IMG/VR virus record: IMGVR_UViG_3300032315_001715
Span: 388,800-452,799 of that record
Origin: a virus
Strand: one strand, 5' to 3'
Length of the DNA: 64,000 nt
Shown here in pieces: positions 20,582 through 25,700 of the stretch. Below the pieces are notes generated by a model, which saw nothing but the letters and a program-made list of their open reading frames with translations, was not told where the DNA came from and did no database searches. The translations under genes and the position numbers were made by a program. Each line of letters begins with the position of its first letter. Within the stretch, counting starts at the first letter, position 1.

Positions 20582-21169
20582 CTATATCAACCCTAAACTT
20601 TTGAGCTTGGTTTTATCCCATACCTCGCAGACGACATCTGGATATAACTGGCGCCAAAGCTCGAACTTTTCTTTGTTTGCTTTTCGCCAATAACCCTTGA
20701 CCTCTATGATTTTTCCGCAGGATAAAACAAAGTCAGGTCTGTATGACCTATTTTTTGATAACAGGAAAACCTTCTTGCTGTAATCCCATTTGATACCTTG
20801 GCTATCGAGGTAAGACGCAACTTTCACCTCCCAGGATGAATCCATCCTGATGCCATTATAATAACTTTGTCTATCTCCTCTATGTTTGGCGTTATTGTTA
20901 CCTCTCATAGATTCGGATATTTTAGCTTTGGTGTCATCGGTATGTTTCACCAACGAATTGAGCTTTCTGCCTTTTATCTTTAAGGCATGCCCTAGAATCC
21001 TTGAATCTGTTTCCTTGCTAAGTCCTTTGTTCCAGCTAACATGCGCTGTCTTGAGACGTGCTCGATAACCGGGACATTTGTAATAAACTGGTTGGCAGCA
21101 CCACCCGCTCCATTTAGAGCGAGGTGGATACGAAGCGGTGTCTCCGCAATACTTGCATGTGTTGTTCAT
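20582..21169 (-). CDS. Homing endonuclease (NUMOD3 plus PD-(D/E)XK-like nuclease)
   Basis: About 195 residues from ATG 21169; a CATAAATA box lies 5 nt upstream, which rules against the longer frame to 21199. The N-terminus has a zinc-ribbon-like CKYCGDTASY...CCQP. The middle has NUMOD3-type KISESMRGNNNAKHRG. The C-terminus has SYRPDFVLSCGKIIEVKGYW, a PD-(D/E)XK catalytic motif. It sits beside tRNA-Lys(CTT) and belongs to the same mobile class as the genes at 16607 and 21653. Confidence 0.8.
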   Translation of the reverse strand: MNNTCKYCGDTASYPPRSKWSGWCCQPVYYKCPGYRARLKTAHVSWNKGLSKETDSRILGHALKIKGRKLNSLVKHTDDTKAKISESMRGNNNAKHRGDRQSYYNGIRMDSSWEVKVASYLDSQGIKWDYSKKVFLLSKNRSYRPDFVLSCGKIIEVKGYWRKANKEKFELWRQLYPDVVCEVWDKTKLKSLGLI

Positions 21170-21174
21170 GAAAG

Positions 21175-21182
21175 TATTTATG
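21175..21182 (-). promoter_or_regulatory. Late promoter box 5 nt before a start codon
   Basis: CATAAATA, minus strand, 5 nt before ATG 21169. Confidence 0.55.
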
Positions 21183-21227
21183 CAAACAGTCTGCTCCAAC
21201 CCTCCAACGTTGGCGCTTCCCCAAATT

Positions 21228-21306
21228 TGGTAGACCAGGTGGGACTCGAACCCACGGTTTTTACTGATTAAGAATCAGCTGCCTTGGCCGCTCGGCGCAC
21301 TGGTCT
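21228..21306 (-). tRNA. tRNA-Lys (anticodon CTT), canonical copy
   Basis: Acceptor AGACCAG/CTGGTCT, A73, CCA, anticodon GCTGA-TTCTTAA-TCAGT, T-loop TTCGAGT. The variable loop is slightly long (AAAAACC). Confidence 0.9.
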
Positions 21307-21315
21307 GTGGTATAA

Positions 21316-21426
21316 TGGCCTTAGAACACTCCGCCGGTGCTGCCCTAACCCTTGTTTGCGCTCAAGTCCCCGGTCTACGGCTGCATCTCAACCAGGGAGG
21401 GCTATCTGCTCTCGTCGTGCTCTAAC
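21316..21426 (-). tRNA. tRNA-like element with extended middle, anticodon unclear
   Basis: CCA with G73, acceptor GTTAGAG/TTCTAAG (6 of 7 paired), a CAC-CGGCGGA-GTG T-like hairpin, and about 45 extra nt around the expected anticodon arm. Could be another interrupted tRNA or a decayed one. Confidence 0.35.
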
Positions 21427-21427
21427 T

Positions 21428-21502
21428 TGGTCTCGCGTGCGGGTGCCGGCCCCGCTACTCCGGGATGAAAGCCCAGTATTTTAGCTGGTAAACTAACGCG
21501 AG
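21428..21502 (-). tRNA. tRNA-Glu (anticodon TTC), copy 2, alternative T-loop
   Basis: Near-identical to 19207-19281: same acceptor, CTTTCAT anticodon loop and GCCGGCA T-loop. Confidence 0.88.
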
Positions 21503-21518
21503 AAATCTCATTCTAACT

Positions 21519-21598
21519 TGGAGGACCACCAGGGAATCGAACCCTGCTTGTTGCTGCTTCCGCGGTGGGTTTTAGCGCAACAAGAGCCATCGTGGCCC
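21519..21598 (-). tRNA. tRNA-like element without a normal anticodon arm
   Basis: Acceptor GGGCCAC/GTGGTCC, T73, CCA and a canonical T-arm (CAGGG-TTCGATT-CCCTG). The rest is an 8-bp stem CTTGTTGC/GCAACAAG with a 22-nt interior; no D-arm or U33-containing loop can be drawn. Confidence 0.5.
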
Positions 21599-21608
21599 GT
21601 AAATTTGG

Positions 21609-21616
21609 TATAAATA
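21609..21616 (+). promoter_or_regulatory. Consensus late promoter box, plus strand
   Basis: TATAAATA 36 nt before the ATG at 21653. The only plus-strand promoter box I see within the tRNA array. Confidence 0.6.
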
Positions 21617-21652
21617 GATTAAATAGTTTTTTAAGCAACAGGAGAATGTCGC

Positions 21653-22282
21653 ATGTCTTATGAAATTTTCATTAAAAGTCAGTCATACACTCGACAATCA
21701 CCTAATCTTTCTAAGCTTGGGTTTGATTTTGTAAACCATGATAGCAAAGCTGAATATCAAAAAATTCAGAACCTTCTTAGCACTGAATATTTAATTCTTG
21801 GCGAAAGTATGATAACCTTGCAAGAAAAATACAGCATCCCAAGTTCACGGACCTTACATGATTTGTTCAAACTATTTGATATTGAAGCACGATCATTTAG
21901 TAATGCTAATAGGTTAGCATTGACAACGGAGCGATCCACAATGCCGTGTTGTTACAAATACAAGACAGGATGGCATACAACTTGGGATCAAAAACAAGTC
22001 TTCTTGCGAAGTTCGTATGAATTTGATTATGCGAAAATTCTCGATGAGTCAAAAATACCGTATGAGGTGGAAGCACTTCGAATCAAATACTATTCCTCAA
22101 CCGAGGAGAAATATCGTATAGCTATACCCGATTTTTTACTACCTTGCAGTCATACCATAGTTGAGATCAAATCTCAATTTACCTACGATAGTCAACAAAT
22201 GAAAGACAAGTTCTGTGCATATCAAGCACTCGGATATAAAGCGATTTTGATTCTAGAGGGCAAAGAAACCTCTCTAGAATGA
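21653..22282 (+). CDS. PD-(D/E)XK-type homing endonuclease, opposite strand
   Basis: A 209-residue protein, the only gene on the plus strand in this region. ATG 21653 has AGGAGA upstream and a TATAAATA box at 21609-21616. The C-terminal half reads YEVEALRIKYYSSTEEKYR, then AIPDFLLPCSHTIVEIKSQF, a PD-x(n)-(D/E)-x-K nuclease core; the N-terminal half is likely DNA-binding (ITLQEKYSIPSSRTLHDLFK looks helix-turn-helix-like). Its AT-rich composition differs from the neighbours, fitting recent transfer. The 3' end abuts the interrupted tRNA-Lys. Confidence 0.75.
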   Translation: MSYEIFIKSQSYTRQSPNLSKLGFDFVNHDSKAEYQKIQNLLSTEYLILGESMITLQEKYSIPSSRTLHDLFKLFDIEARSFSNANRLALTTERSTMPCCYKYKTGWHTTWDQKQVFLRSSYEFDYAKILDESKIPYEVEALRIKYYSSTEEKYRIAIPDFLLPCSHTIVEIKSQFTYDSQQMKDKFCAYQALGYKAILILEGKETSLE

Positions 22283-22285
22283 AGT

Positions 22286-22419
22286 TGGAGGACCCCGGTG
22301 GTAACGATCCACTTGCGGGCGGGTTAATCTTGGCATAGAGGACTTGCACCTCATGTGACCTGGTTGTCATCTGCCTAAAGTCCGCTGCCGGCACCTGCCT
22401 GGCTATACGCTCGGGGTCC
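22286..22419 (-). tRNA. tRNA-Lys (anticodon TTT) interrupted by a 50-nt insertion
   Basis: Acceptor GGACCCC/GGGGTCC, T73, CCA. The anticodon arm GCGGA-CTTT | TAA-CCCGC is split by 22327-22376. The insertion has a T-arm-like hairpin GAGG-TGCAAGT-CCTC and ends CCAAGAT; GGCA near its start pairs with TGCC before CCAAGAT. T-loop ATCGTTA, D-region irregular. Confidence 0.6.
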
Positions 22420-22472
22420 TTGTTATCTATTGTTTAATGGGATTTCCTTGGTAATGCAAGGAAAAACTTGGA

Positions 22473-22547
22473 GGACCGTGTGGGAATCAAACCTTCCCGG
22501 CCGGATTAAGAGCCCAGCTGAGCCTCAGGCTGCAATGGTCCATCTAA
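22473..22547 (-). tRNA. tRNA-Lys (anticodon CTT), divergent copy
   Basis: Acceptor GGACCAT/ACGGTCC (one mismatch), T73, CCA, anticodon CTGGG-CTCTTAA-TCCGG, T-loop TTTGATT with a weak stem. A diverged relative of 21228-21306. Confidence 0.6.
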
Positions 22548-22638
22548 CTCTCGGAAGAGCCGCACGCTCTCCATTCCCGTGTCGCCCAGGGACCCTTATC
22601 GGACCCTTCTGGTGCGGTTAGGCAACGCGGGGTATTCT

Positions 22639-22715
22639 TGGTAGCCCCACCGGGATTTGAACCCGGATTTCCCGCTTGAGAGGCGAGTGTTCTAGACCGC
22701 TTAAACTATGGGGCC
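22639..22715 (-). tRNA. tRNA-Glu (anticodon CTC)
   Basis: Acceptor GGCCCCA/TGGGGCT, A73, CCA, anticodon CTCGC-CTCTCAA-GCGGG, T-loop TTCAAAT. Confidence 0.93.
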
Positions 22716-22763
22716 GTATGGTTGGTTCACAAACTACCGTGCTTGTGAATGTGTTTGATCTGT

Positions 22764-23351
22764 TTAACGAGGAGCAAACGGATCTATTATCACCGGGCAA
22801 TCGCCTCGTTGCATGATGTTTTCATCATGTAGATCAAAATCAATTGCTGAATTGGTACTAACAACATTAGCCAGTAGCTCGATTGCATGTAAGAAATCCG
22901 GCCATTTTTTAATGAAATGCTCGATGTGAGATTTGAGTTTCTCGTCAGTCATGTTGCTGAGATAGTCTCGCCATTTAGGCTCGTCGATGTATCTCAAAAA
23001 CCAATCAGTTGCTATATGATCAGGGTCGGTTCGAACATATTCCCAGGGTGACAGCATTTCTAATCTCAATGCACGGATACCTGGGACCAAAGTAACCGGT
23101 AATCCTCTAAACTTTGGAAAATGTGGATTATCCTGATGTTTTCGGGCTAGTTCGACAAATTTAGCGTAACCTATATCTGCCTCGTCGTACAGCTTTAGAA
23201 CATAATTCAAGTTCGGATGTTGCCAAACACTGCCAAATGTGCCGTCTCCCAGCATTTCGAATCCATGCTTGAGAAGCTTTTTCTTCGCGCTGTCTGTGTT
23301 TGTGATGTCTTGTCGCAGGCTATCTGCGCCCACAAGTTCATTGAGTTTCAT
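22764..23351 (-). CDS. Kinase-like protein (protein-kinase fold)
   Basis: A 195-residue protein with elements of a minimal protein kinase: a glycine-rich loop MLGDGTFGSVW (33-43), Lys53 in YVLKLYDEAD, a catalytic loop IDFDLHDENIM (170-180, HxxN-like) and CPVIIDPF in place of the DFG segment. It is shorter than typical kinases (about 250-280), with a reduced C-lobe. An AATAAATA box is 5 nt before ATG 23351. Targets are unknown; a phage kinase or kinase-like antagonist is possible, and activity is not certain because the metal-binding motif is DPF. Confidence 0.7.
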   Translation of the reverse strand: MKLNELVGADSLRQDITNTDSAKKKLLKHGFEMLGDGTFGSVWQHPNLNYVLKLYDEADIGYAKFVELARKHQDNPHFPKFRGLPVTLVPGIRALRLEMLSPWEYVRTDPDHIATDWFLRYIDEPKWRDYLSNMTDEKLKSHIEHFIKKWPDFLHAIELLANVVSTNSAIDFDLHDENIMQRGDCPVIIDPFAPR

Positions 23352-23356
23352 GATGC

Positions 23357-23364
23357 TATTTATT
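23357..23364 (-). promoter_or_regulatory. Late promoter box 5 nt before a start codon
   Basis: AATAAATA, minus strand, 5 nt before ATG 23351; it begins right at the CCA of tRNA-Pro(GGG). Confidence 0.55.
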
Positions 23365-23438
23365 GGTCAGCGTGGGGAATTTTGCGATCCCGGCCTCCAG
23401 GCTCCCGACCTGGCACTCTTCTCCTGAGCTACACGCTG
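23364..23438 (-). tRNA. tRNA-Pro (anticodon GGG) with C33
   Basis: Acceptor CAGCGTG/CACGCTG, A73, CCA, anticodon CCAGG-TCGGGAG-CCTGG with C33. T-loop CGCAAAA. Confidence 0.85.
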
Positions 23439-23445
23439 TTGTAAA

Positions 23446-23520
23446 TGGTCAGGGAGGGGAATTTCGAAATCCCGGCTTCCAGGTTCCAGGCCTGGCACTC
23501 TGCCTCTGAGCTACTCCCTG
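23446..23520 (-). tRNA. tRNA-Pro (anticodon TGG) with C33
   Basis: Acceptor CAGGGAG/CTCCCTG, A73, CCA, anticodon CCAGG-CCTGGAA-CCTGG with C33. T-loop TTCGAAA. Confidence 0.88.
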
Positions 23521-23530
23521 ATGTTGTTAG

Positions 23531-23604
23531 ATGCGGAGGATGGATTCGCACCATCGACCTCTTGGTTATGAGCCAAGCGAGCTACTAGACTGCTCCACTC
23601 CGCA
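23531..23604 (-). tRNA. Initiator-type tRNA-Met (anticodon CAT)
   Basis: Body matches bacterial tRNA-fMet (GGAGCAG...TAGCTCG, anticodon CTTGG-CTCATAA-CCAAG). Acceptor TGCGGAG/CTCCGCA gives a T1-A72 pair. CCA is not encoded (TCTA). T-loop TGCGAAT. Confidence 0.85.
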
Positions 23605-23611
23605 ATAAACT

Positions 23612-23688
23612 TGGCGATCCTAGAGGGATTCGAACCCCCATTCTCCGGTTTCGTAGACCAGCGCTCTATCCAGTTGAGCCATAGGATC
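23612..23688 (-). tRNA. tRNA-Arg (anticodon ACG)
   Basis: Acceptor GATCCTA/TAGGATC, G73, CCA, anticodon CTGGT-CTACGAA-ACCGG, T-loop TTCGAAT. A34 needs inosine editing to read all CGN. Confidence 0.93.
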
Positions 23689-23695
23689 AAATAAT

Positions 23696-23772
23696 TGGTG
23701 GACGCGTCTGGATTCGAACCAGATGGGGTAGCGAACCCCGTCGCCATAGCTTGATACCTACCAAGGAAGCCC
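23696..23772 (-). tRNA. tRNA-like element, anticodon unclear
   Basis: CCA, A73, canonical T-arm (TCTGG-TTCGAAT-CCAGA) and D-arm CTTG/CAAG, but acceptor GGGCTTC/CGCGTCC is only partly paired. Two anticodon readings are possible (GGG in an 8-nt loop, or CGC). Confidence 0.45.
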
Positions 23773-23776
23773 ATAT

Positions 23777-23847
23777 TGGTGGACCCGACGGGAATCGAAC
23801 CCGCCTGCATCACGCCCGTGATTGGCTTAGCGTTTTACCCCATGTCC
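23777..23847 (-). tRNA. tRNA-like element, possibly Pro
   Basis: Acceptor GGACATG/CGGGTCC (6 of 7), A73, CCA, T-arm GCGGG-TTCGATT-CCCGT. The anticodon region ATCAC-GGGC-GTGAT closes a 4-nt loop, or opens to a 7-nt loop with weak pairing. Confidence 0.45.
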
Positions 23848-23922
23848 ACACCATGTTGTGCGTGGTACTCGATCTCCCAACAGCTTTGAACTGAGAGATT
23901 GGAAGCATGGGCAACGCTAACC

Positions 23923-23999
23923 TGGCGATCCTGGAGAGATTCGAACTCCCAACCTGCGGCTTCGAAGGCCGACACTCTGTCCAGTTGAGCTACAGGACC
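23923..23999 (-). tRNA. tRNA-Arg (anticodon TCG), copy 2
   Basis: Acceptor GGTCCTG/CAGGATC, G73, CCA, anticodon loop CTTCGAA, T-loop TTCGAAT. Confidence 0.9.
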
Positions 24000-24004
24000 A
24001 ATAT

Positions 24005-24080
24005 TGGCGCACATGACGGGAATTGAACCCGCCTAAACCTGTTAGACAGACAGGTGTTCTCACCAGAGAACTACATGTGC
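24005..24080 (-). tRNA. tRNA-Asp (anticodon GTC), copy 2
   Basis: Acceptor GCACATG/CATGTGC, G73, CCA, anticodon CCTGT-CTGTCTA-ACAGG, T-loop TTCAATT. Confidence 0.93.
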
Positions 24081-24087
24081 ATATCAG

Positions 24088-24163
24088 TGGTGCCGGCGGT
24101 TGGTTCCGCCCCAACTCCTCCTGCTCTTCAGGCAGGCGCTTCTACTAAGTTAGCTTCACCGGC
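24088..24163 (-). tRNA. tRNA-Phe (anticodon GAA), alternative T-loop
   Basis: Acceptor GCCGGTG/CGCCGGC, A73, CCA, anticodon CCTGC-CTGAAGA-GCAGG. T-stem GTTGG/CCAAC closes GGCGGAA (G54, C56, G58). Confidence 0.88.
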
Positions 24164-24168
24164 AAAAA

Positions 24169-24240
24169 TGGAAGCGGGAGAATGAGTCGAACATTCGTAG
24201 GAAAGTTTATGAGACTTTCTGGACACCGTGTCTTCCCGCT
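24169..24240 (-). tRNA. tRNA with CAT anticodon (Met or Ile2)
   Basis: Acceptor AGCGGGA/TCCCGCT, T73, CCA, anticodon AAAGT-CTCATAA-ACTTT, T-loop TTCGACT. The D-arm is tiny (GACA-CGG-TGTC). If C34 is lysidine-modified it would read AUA (Ile). Confidence 0.82.
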
Positions 24241-24247
24241 GTAAACT

Positions 24248-24338
24248 TGGTGTGTAAGGTGGGATTCGAACCCTTCGCCCAGCGCGCGTTTTACAGCATC
24301 AGGGTTACTGCCATCCAGCTGCTGCTGGAGCCTCACAC
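24248..24338 (-). tRNA. tRNA-Tyr-like (anticodon GTA), degenerate
   Basis: Acceptor GTGTGAG/CTTACAC, A73, CCA, loop CTGTAAA, T-loop TTCGAAT. The anticodon and T stems pair poorly; the D region is a strong CCAGC/GCTGG hairpin. The canonical Tyr gene is at 25614. Confidence 0.5.
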
Positions 24339-24350
24339 ATAAAACTAAAT

Positions 24351-24449
24351 TGGCTCTTTGTGATGGGTGCTGCCCCCACGTTGTCTGGGCCCTTGCATGG
24401 GACCTCTCCATACCTACCGGGTCGCGAACGCCAGCGATACACACAAAGA
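24351..24449 (-). tRNA. tRNA-like element with alternative T-loop, anticodon unclear
   Basis: Perfect acceptor TCTTTGT/ACAAAGA, G73, CCA, D-arm TCGC/GCGA, T-arm GTGGG-GGCAGCA-CCCAT. The best anticodon arm GGTCC-CATGCAA-GGGCC would give TGC with A33. About 16 extra nt lie between D and anticodon arms. Confidence 0.5.
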
Positions 24450-24456
24450 TCAAAAC

Positions 24457-24530
24457 TGGTACCGGCTGCAGGTAACGCTCCTGCCTCGAACATCGTTATG
24501 AGCAATGTCGGGTCGCTTGACCAAACCGGC
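24457..24530 (-). tRNA. tRNA with CAT anticodon (Met or Ile2), second gene
   Basis: Acceptor GCCGGTT/AGCCGGT, A73, CCA, D-arm GGTC-AAGC-GACC, anticodon CATTG-CTCATAA-CGATG, T-arm GCAGG-AGCGTTA-CCTGC (A54, T58). Confidence 0.82.
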
Positions 24531-24671
24531 TTAGCAACAACGTGGCCCAACAGAACTACACCGTCTGGGGGTGCCTCTTGGAGGACTCTATGTCCTTGCA
24601 TTTTTTGCCATGTCATGCCAGCGTTCTGCGCCTTATCGTTGCCGCTGCGTATGCATGCTCTATGGCTTATT
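24531..24671. other. 141-bp spacer between tRNAs
   Basis: No reading frame or full cloverleaf found. It contains short tRNA-like pieces, including TGG-rich ends matching CCA on the minus strand, but no acceptor partner that pairs. Confidence 0.4.
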
Positions 24672-24747
24672 TGGGGTGACCGACGGGTACTGCCCCCGCT
24701 TGGATGGTTTCACAGACCACCGTCCATACTTACTGACTCCGGCCACC
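24672..24747 (-). tRNA. tRNA-His (anticodon GTG), alternative T-loop
   Basis: Has the His hallmarks G-1 and C73, acceptor GTGGCCG/CGGTCAC, CCA, anticodon GTGGT-CTGTGAA-ACCAT. T-stem GCGGG/CCCGT closes GGCAGTA. Confidence 0.85.
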
Positions 24748-24889
24748 ATGTTAATGTACCCTGCCCGGGCTGTACCCAACAATAGGTGGGGCCTTGGCTT
24801 CTCGGTGCTAGGGTTATTTGTTTTCCTTGACCACGCTGGCCATTGGCCTTTCCCTACTTTTGTCATATCGGTAGTGGTTCTAAGGAACT
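24748..24889. other. 142-bp spacer between tRNAs
   Basis: No gene recognised. A palindromic stretch around GTACAGCCCGGGC and several GGCC repeats may fold; not assignable. Confidence 0.4.
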
Positions 24890-24963
24890 TGGTTGGCCTG
24901 GATGGGATTGAACCATCATCGGTCGATTATCGGTCGACTGCTCTACCATTGAGCTACAAGCCA
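24890..24963 (-). tRNA. tRNA-Ile (anticodon GAT) with C33, copy 2
   Basis: Acceptor TGGCTTG/CAGGCCA, A73, CCA, anticodon GTCGA-CCGATAA-TCGAC with C33, T-loop TTCAATC. Confidence 0.87.
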
Positions 24964-24967
24964 GCAT

Positions 24968-25039
24968 TGGTTACGATTGGCGCTCACCGACCTAACCCGG
25001 GTTCACAGCCCAGCGAAGCGATGCGGCACTCTAATCGCA
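24968..25039 (-). tRNA. tRNA-His-like (anticodon GTG), degenerate copy
   Basis: Acceptor TGCGATT/AATCGTA, A73 (not the C73 expected for His), CCA, anticodon CTGGG-CTGTGAA-CCCGG. The T-arm is shortened and weak. Confidence 0.6.
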
Positions 25040-25042
25040 TAT

Positions 25043-25130
25043 TGGCAGAAGTGACAGGGTTCGAACCTGCTCAGGCGTTAGCTCACTGGTTTTGGAGACC
25101 AGCCCGTCTCTCCATCTACGGCGCACTTCC
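25043..25130 (-). tRNA. tRNA-Trp (anticodon CCA) with long variable region
   Basis: Acceptor GGAAGTG/CACTTCT, G73, CCA, anticodon CTGGT-CTCCAAA-ACCAG, T-loop TTCGAAC. The variable region is about 15 nt, unusual for Trp. Confidence 0.85.
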
Positions 25131-25138
25131 ATAAAACT

Positions 25139-25210
25139 TGGTGGGATGCGGTGGAGTTTAACCACCCTCGACACTGCTACCAGTGCTCAGCCACCCGGCT
25201 GTTCCATCCC
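25139..25210 (-). tRNA. tRNA-like element with a 4-nt anticodon loop
   Basis: Acceptor GGGATGG/GCATCCC (6 of 7), A73, CCA, D-arm CAGCC/GGCTG, T-arm GGTGG-TTAAACT-CCACC. The anticodon position is a perfect 5-bp hairpin CACTG-GTAG-CAGTG that leaves no triplet plus U33. Confidence 0.5.
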
Positions 25211-25216
25211 ATAAAC

Positions 25217-25307
25217 TGGTGGAGGGCTTTGGAGTCGAACCAAACAATGTGTTTTGCCGTAAACATTCATGGCTGGATGATGCCCGCACCACGCGAGCAA
25301 GCCCTCC
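25217..25307 (-). tRNA. tRNA-like element, anticodon unclear
   Basis: Perfect acceptor GGAGGGC/GCCCTCC, A73, CCA, D-arm GCTC/GGGC, T-arm TTTGG-TTCGACT-CCAAA. The middle folds as AATGT/ACATT with a 12-nt loop and 19 unpaired nt before it. Confidence 0.5.
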
Positions 25308-25313
25308 GTAAAT

Positions 25314-25389
25314 TGGTGGAGCATGTCGGTTCTGCCCCGACTACCTCCGCATTGCAAATGCGGCGCTCTCCTGATTGAGCTAATGCCCC
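25314..25389 (-). tRNA. tRNA-Ala (anticodon TGC), alternative T-loop copy
   Basis: Acceptor GGGGCAT/ATGCTCC, A73, CCA, anticodon CCGCA-TTTGCAA-TGCGG, T-arm GTCGG-GGCAGAA-CCGAC. Same isoacceptor as the canonical gene at 12819. Confidence 0.88.
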
Positions 25390-25397
25390 AGTTAACC

Positions 25398-25495
25398 TGG
25401 CACCGGATCATGGATTCGAACCATGCAAGCGACTGTCCGTACTTCATCTGAGTCGCGCGCTTTTTGGATTGGGTTCACCAGCTCCCTCATCCGGT
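25398..25495 (-). tRNA. tRNA-like element with a 16-nt loop arm
   Basis: Perfect acceptor ACCGGAT/ATCCGGT, G73, CCA, D-arm GGG/CCC, T-arm CATGG-TTCGAAT-CCATG. The middle is a perfect 6-bp stem GCGACT/AGTCGC with a 16-nt loop; no anticodon assigned. Confidence 0.5.
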
Positions 25496-25504
25496 ATGTT
25501 ATTT

Positions 25505-25600
25505 TGGTGCATCGCCCGATGTCCGACTCGGCTCTTCCAACAACACCTTGCCTAGGCAACGTCGTTGGACGTTTTATCCGCTACTAAACTAGCCCGATGC
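25505..25600 (-). tRNA. tRNA-like element with a large structured insert
   Basis: Acceptor GCATCGG/GCGATGC (6 of 7), A73, CCA, D-arm GCTA/TAGC. The middle is an 8-bp stem CCAACGAC/GTTGTTGG enclosing TTGCC-TA-GGCAA. T-arm irregular. Confidence 0.45.
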
Positions 25601-25613
25601 ATATACAATATAT

Positions 25614-25698
25614 TGGTGGGAGTGGTAGGATTCGAACCTACTCACCCAAAGGAACGGATTTACAGTCCGCCGCCGCTCTCCAACTCAGCCGCACTCCC
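25614..25698 (-). tRNA. tRNA-Tyr (anticodon GTA), canonical
   Basis: Class II as in bacteria: acceptor GGGAGTG/CACTCCC, A73, CCA, anticodon loop CTGTAAA on GCGGA/TCCGT, variable arm, T-loop TTCGAAT. The first tRNA transcribed in the array. Confidence 0.95.
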
Positions 25699-25700
25699 AT

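Noticed and set aside
14590-22419. Archaeal virus, suggested by bulge-helix-bulge-like tRNA insertions
   Set aside because: Class II tRNA-Tyr, initiator tRNA-Met of bacterial type, Shine-Dalgarno sites, GroES and a Pol III alpha-like fragment point to a bacterial host.
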